Of a DNA stretch of 64,000 nt, positions 36,441-45,900 are shown piece after piece. The DNA is from Kitasatospora sp. NBC_01287. Lineage in GTDB: Bacteria > Actinomycetota > Actinomycetes > Streptomycetales > Streptomycetaceae. Position 1 is the first letter of the stretch, and the number at the start of each line of letters is the position of its first letter. Below the pieces are notes generated by a model. The model saw only the letters and a list, made by a program, of their open reading frames with translations. It had not been told where the DNA came from and searched no databases. The stretch is taken from contig NZ_JAPEPB010000001.1 of the NCBI RefSeq assembly GCF_026340565.1, positions 6,732,001-6,796,000 of the forward strand, read 5' to 3'. Both the position numbers and the translations under genes were made by a program.

Positions 36441-36892
36441 TGGAGATCAGGACCGCCCGCACGCCCGAGGAGGTCCTCCTCGCCAAGCAGGTGCGGCACG
36501 AGGTCTTCGTGGTCGAGCAGGAGATCCCGGCCGAGCTGGAGTACGACGAGCTGGACGCCGCCTGCACCCACCTGGTCGCGCTGGACGCCGAGGGGGCCCC
36601 GCAGGGCACCGCCCGGCTGATCAGCGGTGAGCAGGCGCTGGCGCTGACCGGTGTCGAGGGCCGGGTGCTGCTCGGCCGCCTCGCCGTCCGCAAGGAGAAC
36701 CGGGGCACCGGGCTGGGCGCGGAACTGGTCGGCGCGGTCGAGCGGGCCGGGCGCGAGCTGGGCGCCACCGAGTGCGAGCTGCACGCCCAGGTGAGGGCGA
36801 TGGGCTTCTACGAGCGCATGGGCTACGTCGCCGAGGGGCCGGTCTACGACGACGCCGGTATCCCGCACCGCACCATGGTCAAGGTCTTCTGA
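36440..36892 (+). CDS. GNAT family N-acetyltransferase
   Basis: 150-residue acetyltransferase with the acetyl-CoA loop motif RKENRGTGLGAELV (about residues 80-93) and a core beta strand FYERMGYVAEGPVYDDAGIPH typical of the ElaA/GNAT class. The ATG overlaps the rluD stop by one base (TGATG). Substrate unknown. The lspA-rluD-GNAT trio is likely cotranscribed. Confidence 0.85.
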   Translation: MEIRTARTPEEVLLAKQVRHEVFVVEQEIPAELEYDELDAACTHLVALDAEGAPQGTARLISGEQALALTGVEGRVLLGRLAVRKENRGTGLGAELVGAVERAGRELGATECELHAQVRAMGFYERMGYVAEGPVYDDAGIPHRTMVKVF

Positions 36893-36951
36893 AGCCTTCC
36901 CCTGGGCCCCTTCCCCGGGCCTTTCCAGGGACCTCCCCCTGCCGGTCGGTC

Positions 36952-36981
36952 GGGCCGCCCCACTACGCTCTGGGGCGGCCC
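36952..36981. terminator. Hairpin after the GNAT gene
   Basis: Perfect 11-bp stem (36952-36962 with 36971-36981) and an 8-nt loop containing TACGCT. It can be a terminator for the lspA operon; the TACGCT could also be a -10 for the next gene. Confidence 0.65.
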
Positions 36982-37007
36982 AGCACTGACCCGATCGGGG
37001 GACCCCA

Positions 37008-37511
37008 ATGCGCTACCTGGTGCGCGACCGCATGTTCGCCTTCCACGAGGAGGCGTGGATCGAGACCGAGCACCGCGAGAAGGTCTGGCGGGTCAACAAG
37101 AAGCTGTTCCGGTTCCGCAGCACCTTCGCCTTCGTGGACACCGAGGGCACGGTGGTGGCCTCGATCGTCAAGAAGTTCTTCACGATCCACCACACCATCC
37201 TGATCAAGCACGACGGCGAGGTGATCGCCAAGATCAGCAAGAAGTTCATCAAGCTCTTCGGTGACCGGTTCAAGGTCAAGCTGCGGGACGGGCGGCGGTT
37301 GAAGATCGTCGGCAACCTCTGGGACCGCGAGTTCGACATCCGGGACGAGGGCACCACGCTGGCGCACATATCCCGGCGCTGGTTCACCATCCGGGACGCC
37401 TACGCGGTGGACGTGATGAGCCAGCCGGACGCCTATCTGCTGATCATCCTGGCGGTCTGCGTCGACCACATCCTGCAGGACGCCAAGGGCGAGCAGTTCA
37501 CCAACCTCTGA
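37008..37511 (+). CDS. LURP-one-related (LOR) protein
   Basis: 167-residue protein with the LURP-one/tubby-C-like beta-barrel pattern: MRYLVRDRMFAFHEEAWIE, FRFRSTFAFVDTEG, KFFTIHHTILIKHDGE, and a closing helix DAYAVDVMSQPDAYLLIILAVCVDHI. Bacterial LOR proteins bind phospholipid or are of unknown function. ATG 37008 has GGGGGA upstream. A strong terminator follows at 37528-37562, so it is probably a single-gene unit. Confidence 0.8.
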   Translation: MRYLVRDRMFAFHEEAWIETEHREKVWRVNKKLFRFRSTFAFVDTEGTVVASIVKKFFTIHHTILIKHDGEVIAKISKKFIKLFGDRFKVKLRDGRRLKIVGNLWDREFDIRDEGTTLAHISRRWFTIRDAYAVDVMSQPDAYLLIILAVCVDHILQDAKGEQFTNL

Positions 37512-37527
37512 CGCCCGGTGGCCGCCG

Positions 37528-37562
37528 GGCCGGGCGGGTGGGCCGAGCCCGCCCGCCCGGCC
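37528..37562 (+). terminator. Terminator after the LOR gene
   Basis: 16-bp stem with one T-G wobble (37528-37543 with 37547-37562) and a CGA loop. Confidence 0.8.
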
Positions 37563-37581
37563 GGTCCTCAGCCGCTGCGGA

Positions 37582-37587
37582 TAGGAT
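37582..37587 (+). promoter_or_regulatory. -10 element, leaderless start of the fusion gene
   Basis: TAGGAT ends 8 bp before ATG 37596, and there is no SD, which is the pattern of a leaderless mRNA. Confidence 0.45.
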
Positions 37588-37595
37588 CGCCATCC

Positions 37596-40367
37596 ATGAA
37601 CCTCCCTGGCCCTCGGCGGCGTTGGCGCCCACCCCAGCTCAGGCTGACCCGCCGCCGGTTGCTGGCGGGGGTGCTGGCGCTGCTCGTGCTGGCCGGCCTC
37701 GGCACGGTGACCGCGATCGCGGACACTCCGGCGGCCGTCCGGCAGCAGGACCAGTTCCTGTCGATGCCCGAGGCGCCCGGCAGCACCGCCCAGGTCTCGA
37801 TCGACACCTCCTTCTTCACCACCGGCAGCAGCCCGCGCCCGGCCGTCCTGCTCGCCCACGGCTTCGGCGGCAGCAAGACCGACGAAGCCGACGAGGCCCG
37901 CACGCTGGCCAGGGCCGGCTACGCCGTGCTGACCTGGTCCTCGCGGGGCTTCGGGCACTCCACCGGGCAGATCGGCCTGGACTCGCCGGACGGTGAGGTG
38001 CAGGACGTCAAGCACCTGGTCGACTGGCTGACCGAGCGCCCCGAGGTGCTCAAGGAGAAGCCCGGCGACCCGGTGGTCGGCATCACCGGCGCCTCCTACG
38101 GCGGGGCGATCTCGCTGCTGGCCGCCGCCGCGGACCCGCGGATCAAGGCCATCGCGCCCCGGATCACCTGGTGGGACCTGCCCCAGGCGCTCTTCCCGCA
38201 GAACGTCGAGGGGTCCGCCCCGGCCGACGGGGTGTTCAAGAAGCTCTGGGCCGGGATCTTCTTCACCGACGGCTCGGCCGGCGACCTGACCGCCTCCACC
38301 ACCGGCAAGCCGGCTCCCTCCACGAGCACCACCGGACCGATCGGCTGCGGCCGCTTCACCCCCGAGCTGTGCGCGATGTACAACCGGGTCGCCGCGGCCG
38401 GGCGGCCGGACGCCGCGGCGGTCGCGCTGCTGGCGCAGTCGAGCCCGTCGAGCTACGCGTCGCAGATCAAGGTGCCCACCCTGGTGGTCCAGGGCCAGCA
38501 GGACTCGCTCTTCCCGCTCGACCAGGGCGACGAGATGGCCAAGGCGATCGCCGCCAACGGCGCGCCGGTCTCGGTCGACTGGTTCGACGGCGGCCATGAC
38601 GGCGGCACCGAGACCAGCGACCGGGTGGACGACCGGGTGATCGCCTGGTTCGACCACTACCTCAAGCACCAGGACAACAGCACCGGTCCGGTCTTCCGGA
38701 TCACCCGGACCGGCGGGCTGGACACCACCGGCTTCCAGGCCGTGCTGCGCGGCGCCGACGGCACCAACTACCCGGGCCTGGGCGGCACCGCCGACACCAC
38801 CGTCCAGTTGAGCAGCCGCCCGCAGACCATCGCCAACCCGCCCGGCGGCGCGCCGCCCGCGATCTCCACCGTGCCGGGGCTCGGCGCGCTCGCCCAGGCC
38901 AACCAACTGGGCGTCGGCGTCTCGATCGACTTCCCCGGCCAGAACGCGGCCTTCGAGTCGGCGCCGCTGAGCTCCGGGGTCCAGCTGACCGGCAGCCCCA
39001 CCGTGCGCCTGACCGTGCACTCCGACCAGCCCGACGCGGTGCTCTTCGGCAAGCTCTACGACGTCGGCCCCGACGGCAGGCAGACGCTGCCCGAGCAGCT
39101 CGCGGCCCCGTTGCGGGTCACCGGCGCCAACGCGCCCGAGGGCCGCACCGTCACCGTGCGGCTGCCCGCCGTCGACTACGACTTCCCGGCCGGGCACCGG
39201 CTGCGCCTGGTGTTCGCCAGCACCGATCTGGCCTACGCCTCGCCGAACCAGCCCGCCACCTACCAGGTGGGCCTGGCGAGCCCGCTGACCGTCCCCACCG
39301 ACGGCTCGCTGACCACCGAGGCCACCCCGCTGCCCGCGCGCACCTGGATCCTGCCGCTCCTCGCGCTGGCCGCGGCCGCGGTGCTGCTGCTGACGGCTCG
39401 TCGGCGCAGGTCGCTGCCGCCGCCGGACCCGGCGTCGGCCGACGTCCCGCTGCGGATCACCGGGCTGAGCAAGCGCTACAAGGGCGCGGTCGACCGCTAC
39501 GCCGTGCGCGACCTCGGCTTCACCGTCGAGGCCGGCCAGGTGCTGGGCCTGCTCGGACCCAACGGGGCCGGCAAGACCACCACGCTGCGGATGCTGATGG
39601 GCCTGATCCGTCCCGACGAGGGCGAGATCCGGATCTTCGGCCACCCGGTGCGCCCCGGTGCCCCGGTGCTCTCCCGGGTCGGGGCCTTCGTCGAGGGGGC
39701 CGGGTTCCTGCCGCACCTGAGCGGCCGGGCCAACCTGGAGCTGTACTGGCAGGCCACCGGCCGCCCCGCCGCCGACGCGCACCTGGCCGAGGCGCTGGAG
39801 ATCGCGGACCTCGGCGAGGCGTTGGAGCGCGCGGTGCGCACCTACTCGCAGGGCATGCGCCAGCGGCTGGCGATCGCCCAGGCCATGCTCGGCCTGCCGG
39901 ACCTGCTGATCCTGGACGAGCCGACCAACGGCCTGGACCCGCCGCAGATCCGCGAGATGCGCGAGGTGATGATCCGGTACGCGGCCGCCGGACGCACCGT
40001 CATCGTCTCCAGCCACCTGCTCTCCGAGGTCGAGCAGAGCTGCACCCACCTGGTGGTGATGGACCGCGGCAGGCTGATCAGCGCCGGCGCGGTGGCCGAG
40101 ATCATCGGCGAGGGTGAACTGCTGCTGATCGGCACCCCCGCCGACTTCGGGCCCGAGGAGCTGGCGGCGGCCGCCGCGAAGGCGGCGGAGCTGCCCGGCG
40201 TCGGCTCGGTGGAGGTGGCCGGACACGGCCTGCTGGTCCGGCTGGACGGCCTGACGGCCCATCAGCTGCTGGCGGAGCTGGTCCGGCTGGACGTGCCCGT
40301 CGAGCGGGCCGGGCCGCACCGCCGCCTGGAGGACGCGTTCCTGTCGATGATCGGAGGCTCCGCGTGA
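37596..40367 (+). CDS. Exported CocE/S15-like hydrolase fused to ABC ATPase
   Basis: 923-residue protein. A membrane helix at about 20-42 is followed by an extracytoplasmic alpha/beta-hydrolase of the X-Pro dipeptidyl peptidase/CocE type: Ser167 in GASYGG, Asp303 in GQQDSLFP, His334 in GGHDGG, then the C-terminal jelly-roll domain. A second helix at about 583-603 brings the chain back inside to a cytosolic ABC ATPase: Walker A GPNGAGKTT from 654, a divergent signature YSQGMRQR near 750, Walker B LLILDEPTNGLDPP. The fusion is uninterrupted in frame. The GTGA overlap with the permease gene shows that both form one exporter. The substrate is unknown; a peptide processed outside the membrane is a fair guess. 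Leaderless promoter at 37582. Confidence 0.85.
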   Translation: MNLPGPRRRWRPPQLRLTRRRLLAGVLALLVLAGLGTVTAIADTPAAVRQQDQFLSMPEAPGSTAQVSIDTSFFTTGSSPRPAVLLAHGFGGSKTDEADEARTLARAGYAVLTWSSRGFGHSTGQIGLDSPDGEVQDVKHLVDWLTERPEVLKEKPGDPVVGITGASYGGAISLLAAAADPRIKAIAPRITWWDLPQALFPQNVEGSAPADGVFKKLWAGIFFTDGSAGDLTASTTGKPAPSTSTTGPIGCGRFTPELCAMYNRVAAAGRPDAAAVALLAQSSPSSYASQIKVPTLVVQGQQDSLFPLDQGDEMAKAIAANGAPVSVDWFDGGHDGGTETSDRVDDRVIAWFDHYLKHQDNSTGPVFRITRTGGLDTTGFQAVLRGADGTNYPGLGGTADTTVQLSSRPQTIANPPGGAPPAISTVPGLGALAQANQLGVGVSIDFPGQNAAFESAPLSSGVQLTGSPTVRLTVHSDQPDAVLFGKLYDVGPDGRQTLPEQLAAPLRVTGANAPEGRTVTVRLPAVDYDFPAGHRLRLVFASTDLAYASPNQPATYQVGLASPLTVPTDGSLTTEATPLPARTWILPLLALAAAAVLLLTARRRRSLPPPDPASADVPLRITGLSKRYKGAVDRYAVRDLGFTVEAGQVLGLLGPNGAGKTTTLRMLMGLIRPDEGEIRIFGHPVRPGAPVLSRVGAFVEGAGFLPHLSGRANLELYWQATGRPAADAHLAEALEIADLGEALERAVRTYSQGMRQRLAIAQAMLGLPDLLILDEPTNGLDPPQIREMREVMIRYAAAGRTVIVSSHLLSEVEQSCTHLVVMDRGRLISAGAVAEIIGEGELLLIGTPADFGPEELAAAAAKAAELPGVGSVEVAGHGLLVRLDGLTAHQLLAELVRLDVPVERAGPHRRLEDAFLSMIGGSA

Positions 40368-41260
40368 GCAACGTGAGCAACCTGAGCAGCCCGGACAGCT
40401 CCCCGGCCGCCCGGGCCGCCACCGACCGGGCCCCGGGCTACCGCCCGCGGCACACCCTGCCGCTGCGGGTGGAGGCGCTGCGCCAGCTGCGCCGCCGCCG
40501 CACCCTGGTGATCGCGGCGGTGCTGGTCGCGCTGCCGTTCATCGTGCTGGCCGCCTTCCAGATCGGCGGCACGCCCACCCGGCCCGACCAGACCACCTTC
40601 GTCACCCTGGCCACCGCCTCCGGGGCCAACTTCGCGGCCACCCTGCTCTTCATGGGCACCGGCTTCATCCTGGTCATCCCGGTGGCGCTGTTCTGCGGCG
40701 ACACGGTGGCCGCCGAGGCCGGCTGGTCCTCGCTGCGCTACCTGCTCGCCGCGCCGGTGCCCCGGGCCCGGCTGCTGGCCGCCAAGCTCACCGTCGGGCT
40801 GCTCTTCTCGGCCGCCGCGATCGTGCTGCTGCCGCTGGTCGGCCTGGGCGTGGGCACCGCCGCGTACGGCTGGGGCGACCTGCGGCTGCCCACCGGCGGC
40901 AGCCTGCCCGCCGCCGAGGCGCTGCCCCGGCTGGCCATCGCGGTCGGCTACGTGGTCATCGCCGAGCTGGTGATCGGCGCGCTCGCCTTCTACCTCTCCA
41001 CCGCCACCGACGCCCCGCTCGGGGCGGTCGGCGGCGCCGTCTTCCTGGCCATCATCACCGGTGTGCTGGACGCCATCACGGCGCTGGGCGGCCTGCGCGA
41101 GTGGCTGCCCGCGCACTGGCAGTACGCCTGGGCGGACGCGCTGCAGCCCCGGCTGGAGTGGGGCGGGATGTTGCAGGGGGCCTCGCTGTCCATCTCCTAC
41201 GCGGTGATCCTGGTGGCGCTGGCGTTCCGCGGCTTCGCGCGCAAGGACATCGTCTCCTGA
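40364..41260 (+). CDS. ABC-2 type permease
   Basis: 298-residue integral membrane protein with about six helices, of the ABC-2 exporter type (FCGDTVAAEAGWSSLRYLLAAPVPRARLLAAK is the conserved permease motif between helices 2 and 3). GTG 40364 overlaps the stop of the hydrolase-ATPase gene (GTGA), so it is the membrane half of that exporter. The TGA stop at 41258-41260 is also the first unit of a short tandem array. Confidence 0.88.
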   Translation: MSNVSNLSSPDSSPAARAATDRAPGYRPRHTLPLRVEALRQLRRRRTLVIAAVLVALPFIVLAAFQIGGTPTRPDQTTFVTLATASGANFAATLLFMGTGFILVIPVALFCGDTVAAEAGWSSLRYLLAAPVPRARLLAAKLTVGLLFSAAAIVLLPLVGLGVGTAAYGWGDLRLPTGGSLPAAEALPRLAIAVGYVVIAELVIGALAFYLSTATDAPLGAVGGAVFLAIITGVLDAITALGGLREWLPAHWQYAWADALQPRLEWGGMLQGASLSISYAVILVALAFRGFARKDIVS

Positions 41261-41396
41261 GCCGCTGACCGCTGAGCCGCTGAGCCGCTGACCGCTGAGC
41301 CGCTGAGCCGCTGAGCCGCTGAGCCGCTGACCGCTGAGCCGCTGAGCCCGCTCAGCTGCTGGGCTGCTGGGCTGCTGGGCTGCTGGGCTCTTGGGC
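41258..41396 (+). repeat. Adjacent octanucleotide arrays after the permease stop
   Basis: From the permease stop codon, 12 units of TGAGCCGC (8 bp) and TGACCGC (7 bp) run to 41351, the last unit being 9 bp. Four perfect TGCTGGGC units and one TCTTGGGC follow (41357-41396). Between them lies a GCTGAG/CTCAGC inverted repeat (41341-41356). The first unit contains the stop TGA. Confidence 0.9.
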
Positions 41397-41471
41397 CGCT
41401 GACCTCGCGAGCCGGCCGCGGGCATGAGGCAGGATGGGACGGTTACCGACGTCTGCTGATGGAGTCCCGCC

Positions 41472-42062
41472 GTGGCCCAGATCCTGCTCCTCCACTCCGC
41501 CTACGGGCTGCGCCCCGCCGTGCACGACGCCGCCGAGCGGCTGCGGGCGGCCGGGCACACGGTGCACACGCCCGACCTCTACGACGGGCAGGTCTTCGAC
41601 GACCTGGAGGCGGGCATGGCCCACCGCGAGGAGATCGGCACCGACGAGCTGCTGCGCCGGGCGGTCGGCGCGGCGGCCCCGCTGCTCACCCCGGGCACCC
41701 GGCTGGTCTATGCCGGCCTCTCGCTCGGCGGCGCGCTCGCGCAGAACCTGGCGCTGGCCGATGAGCGGGCGCTGGGGCTGCTGCTCCTGCACGGGACCTC
41801 GGACGTGCGGGACGAGGCGGTGACCGAGGTCCCGGTGCAGCTGCACGTGGCCGAGCCCGACCCGTTCGAGACCGAGGACTGGCTGAACGCCTGGTACCTG
41901 CGGATGCGCAAGGCCGGCGCGGAGGTCGAGGTGCACCGCTACCGGGGCGCCGGGCACCTCTTCACCGACCCCGCGCTGCCGGACTACGACGAGGAGGCGA
42001 GCGAGGCGGCCTGGGCCGCCGCGCTCGGCTTCCTGGCGGAGCTGGACGCCGCGCTCGGCTGA
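41472..42062 (+). CDS. Dienelactone hydrolase family protein
   Basis: 196-residue single-domain alpha/beta-hydrolase of the DLH type. The nucleophile is Ser in GLSLGG rather than the Cys of classical dienelactone hydrolase. The later Asp is in EPDPFETEDW and His in GAGHLFTDP. GTG 41472 follows GGAG (41461-41464), spaced 7 bp. Function unknown; Ser at the nucleophile position is also seen in other small members. It ends 7 bp from the convergent membrane protein gene. Confidence 0.82.
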   Translation: MAQILLLHSAYGLRPAVHDAAERLRAAGHTVHTPDLYDGQVFDDLEAGMAHREEIGTDELLRRAVGAAAPLLTPGTRLVYAGLSLGGALAQNLALADERALGLLLLHGTSDVRDEAVTEVPVQLHVAEPDPFETEDWLNAWYLRMRKAGAEVEVHRYRGAGHLFTDPALPDYDEEASEAAWAAALGFLAELDAALG

Positions 42063-42069
42063 CGGCCGC

Positions 42070-42822
42070 TCAGGCCGTGGGCGGCGCCGGAGGCGCGTCC
42101 TGCGGGTGCGGCGGGTAGCCGTACACGGGCGGTGCGGTGGGGGGCTGCACCGGTGGCGTGTAGCCGGGTGCGGGCTGTGGCGTGCCGGGCTGCGGCGGGA
42201 CGGGGGCGCCGTAGCCCTGGGCGGGCGTGCCGGGCTGCGGCGGGGTGAACGGCTGCTGGGTGAACGGCTGCGGGGCGAACGGCGGAGCGTAGCCGAGCGG
42301 GGCGGGCGCGCCGGTCGAGCCGCCCCGCCTCATGGTGGCGGCCACGATCAGCCCGAAGACCAGGGCGAGCACGGCCTGGGCGATGACGTCCAGGTTGAGC
42401 AGCAGGTTCGGCTGCACCGGCGAGGCGAAGGCGTCGCGGGCCGTGCTGTTCCCGGTGAGCTGCGCGACCGCGTCCATCAGGCAGCCGTAGGCGTTCACCA
42501 GCAGCAGGGTGGCGCCGGCCGGGCGCACCCAGCCGCCGCCGCTGAAGGCGCCGACGATCAGGACGATCAGCGCGAGGTCGGAGGCGGCGTTGCCGGAGCT
42601 GTAGCCGATCGGGGCGCCCGCGACGAAGTGGTCGTAGTTGATCCCGAACGCGGTCGACAGGTACCCCGTGCCCGCCCGGTTCAGGTCGAAGGCCAGGATC
42701 GCCAGATCCAGCAGCAGCACCAGGATCAGCAGTGCCGCGAGCCCGGGCAGCGCCGCGGCACGCGGTGCGGCCGGCGCCGGCTGCGGGGTCGGAAAGCCTC
42801 CGACGGGCGGCGCGTAGCTCAT
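42070..42822 (-). CDS. Membrane protein with Pro-rich tail
   Basis: 250-residue membrane protein with no recognised family. Start ATG 42822 is preceded by GGAGGGGGAG. Helices at about 20-45, 75-100, 108-130 and 145-165. The N-terminal and C-terminal tails are Pro/Tyr/Gln-rich (repeats of QPF and PPQPGTP), cytoplasmic by charge. Convergent with the DLH gene and followed upstream by dnaE on the same strand after 151 bp. Confidence 0.7.
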   Translation of the reverse strand: MSYAPPVGGFPTPQPAPAAPRAAALPGLAALLILVLLLDLAILAFDLNRAGTGYLSTAFGINYDHFVAGAPIGYSSGNAASDLALIVLIVGAFSGGGWVRPAGATLLLVNAYGCLMDAVAQLTGNSTARDAFASPVQPNLLLNLDVIAQAVLALVFGLIVAATMRRGGSTGAPAPLGYAPPFAPQPFTQQPFTPPQPGTPAQGYGAPVPPQPGTPQPAPGYTPPVQPPTAPPVYGYPPHPQDAPPAPPTA

Positions 42823-42973
42823 CGTCTCCCCCTCCGGGTGCGCGCGCCGCGGTCGATCCACGGTTTCGCGCGCGCGCCGAGAGTAGCGCGCCGACGGGCA
42901 GCCGGGGAACGGAGTCCACCGACTGCCCGTCAGGACCGGGGCCGGGCCGGAGCGGGCCGGGCCCGCCCGGTGC

Positions 42974-45900
42974 TCAGGCGCTCCAGGCGGAGGGGCCGAG
43001 CAGCGTCTTCACCTCGCTGGCGAAGGCGGTGTCCGGGTTCACCAGGAAGCCCAGCTCGTAGAGCACGTCCCGCTGCCGGCTGGTGGTCAGCAGCCGCACC
43101 GGCACGTCGCCGGGGTGCGCCTGGAGCGTGAGCTTGAGCTCGCGCACCATGGCGGCGGTCACCTTCGGGTAGGGCACGGTGAGCTGCACCGGGGGCTTGC
43201 CGCCGTGCTCGGCGGCGGAGATGTCCAGGCTGGTGATCTCCTGGCCGAAGATGCTCAGCGCGCCGTCCCGCTCGTTGAGCCGGCCGCGGACCGAGATGAC
43301 GTTGTCGTCGATCATCTGATCGGCCATCAGATTGTAGGTGGCCGGGAAGAAGAGCACCTCCACCGAGCCGTCGCGGTCCGCCAGGGTGATGATCGCCCAG
43401 GCGTTGCCGGCCTTGTTGATCCGCCGGTCCACCCCGGTGATCAGCCCGGAGAGCCGGACCTCGCCCTCGGTGCGGCCGGAGCCCATGAGCTCGGCGATCG
43501 ACACGTCCCGGTTGCGGGCCAGGATGTGCTCGGCGCCGTCCAGCGGGTGGCTGGAGACGTAGAGCCCGAGCATCTCCCGCTCCAGGCTGAGCAGTTGGCG
43601 GCGCGGCCACTCCCGGTCGGAGAGCTCGAAGTCCAGGCCGATGGTCGGGGTGTCCTCCCCGGTGTCCAGCGCGCCGAACAGGTCGTCCTGCCCGATCGCC
43701 TGCTGCTTCTTCACCCCGGTGACGGCGTCGACCGCCTGCTCGTGCACGGCGACCAGGGACTGGCGGGTGTGGTTGAGGGAGTCGAACGCGCCCGCCTTGA
43801 TCAGCGAGTCGATGGTCCGCTTGTTGCAGGCGACCAGCTCGACCTTGTCCAGGAAGTCCGCGAAGGAGCTGTACTTGCCCTTCTCCTTGCGGGTCTTGAT
43901 CATCGACTCGATCACCGGGACGCCGACGTTGCGCACGGCCTTGAGGCCGAACCGGACGTCGGTGCCGACGGCGGTGAAGTCGACCACCGACTCGTTCACG
44001 TCGGGGGAGAGGATCTTGATGCCCATCGACCGGCACTCGGCCAGGTAGACGGCCATCTTGTCCTTGTCGTCCGCGACCGAGGTGAGCAGGGCGGCCATGT
44101 ACTCGGCGGGGTAGTTCGCCTTGAGGAAGGCGGTCTGGTAGGAGACGAGGCCGTACGCGGCGGAGTGCGATTTGTTGAACGCGTAGCCGGCGAACGGGAC
44201 CAGCACGTCCCAGACCGCCTGGATCGCCTCGTCGGAGTAGCCGCGCTCCTTGCAGCCCGCGTGGAAGGGGACGAACTCCTTCTCCAGCACCTCCTTCTTC
44301 TTCTTGCCCATCGCCCGGCGGAGCAGGTCGGCCTGTCCGAGGCTGTAGCCGGCCAGCACCTGGGCGGCTCGCTGCACCTGCTCCTGGTAGACGATCAGGC
44401 CGTAGGTGGGGCCGAGGACCTCCTTGAGCGGCTCCTCCAGCTCCGGGTGGATCGGGATGATCTCCTGCTGGGCGTTCTTGCGCAGCGCGTAGTTGGTGTG
44501 CGAGTTCATGCCCATCGGGCCGGGCCGGTACAGCGCCGAGACGGCGGAGATGTCGGCGAACTCGGTGGGCTTCATCAGCTTCAGCAGCGCGCGCATGGGG
44601 CCGCCGTCGAGCTGGAAGACGCCGAGCGTGTCACCGCGGGCGAGCAGCTCGTAGGTGGTCGGGTCGTCGATCGGGATGTTCTCGATGTCGACGTCGACGC
44701 CCCGGTTGGCCTTCACGATCTTGATGCAGTGGTCGATGATGCCCAGGTTGCGCAGACCCAGGAAGTCCATCTTGATCAGGCCCATGGCTTCGCACGACGG
44801 GTAGTCGAAGCCGGTGATGATCACGCCGTCCTTGTCCCGCTTGTGCAGCGGGATCAGGTCGAGCAGCGGGGTGGAGGAGAGGATGACGGCCGCGGCGTGC
44901 ACGCCGGTGCCGCGGATCAGGCCCTCGATGCCGATGCCGGTGTCGATGATCTTCTTGACGTCCGGCTCGTTGGCGTACATCGTGCGGATCTCGGTGCCCT
45001 CGTTGTAGCGAGGGTGCTTGTCGTTGAAGAGGTCCGCCAGCGGCACGCCCTTGCCCATCACGTCCGGCGGCATCGCCTTGGTGATCCGGTCGCCCATCGC
45101 GAAGGGGTAGCCGAGGATCCGGCTGGAGTCCTTGACGGCGGCCTTGGCCTTGATGGTGCCGAAGGTGTTCACCTGCGCGGTGTACGCCTCGCCGTACTTC
45201 TCGGTGACGTAGCGCACCATCTGGTCGCGCTGGCGGTCGTCGAAGTCGATGTCGACGTCCGGGGGGTTGATGCGCTCGGGGTTCAGGAACCGCTCGAAGA
45301 GGAGGTCGTGCTCCAGCGGGTCCAACTGGGTGATGCCGGTCAGGTAGGAGACCATCGAGCCGGCCGCCGAGCCACGGCCCGGGCCGACCGGGATGCCGTT
45401 GTCGCGGCCGTACTGGCAGATGTCGGCGACCACGAGGAAGTAGGCGTCGAACCCCATCGGGGTGATGACGCCCATCTCCAGCTCGATCCGGTCCAGCACC
45501 TCCTGGCTCGGGTTGTCGCCGTAGCGCCTCTGGAGCCCGGCCTGGATCTTCTGGCGCAGGAAGGAGGCCTGGGTCTCGCCCTCGGGCACGTCGAACTGCG
45601 GCATCCGGTCGACGTAGTCGAAGACCTCGCCGTACGGCTGGATCCGGTCGGCGATCAGCAGCGTGTTGTCGCAGGCCTCCGGCAGCTCGCTGAAGAGCTC
45701 GCGCATCTCGGCCGGCGTCTTGATGTAGTAGCCGGAGCCGCCGAACTTCAGCCGGTTCGGGTCGTCCTTGTTCTTGCCGGTGCCCACGCAGAGCAGGTTG
45801 TCGTGCGCGTCGGCCTGGTCCTCGGTGACGTAGTGCGAGTCGTTGGTGGCCAGCAGCGGCAGGCCGAGCTGCTTGCCCAGGCGCATCAGGTCGGCGCGGA

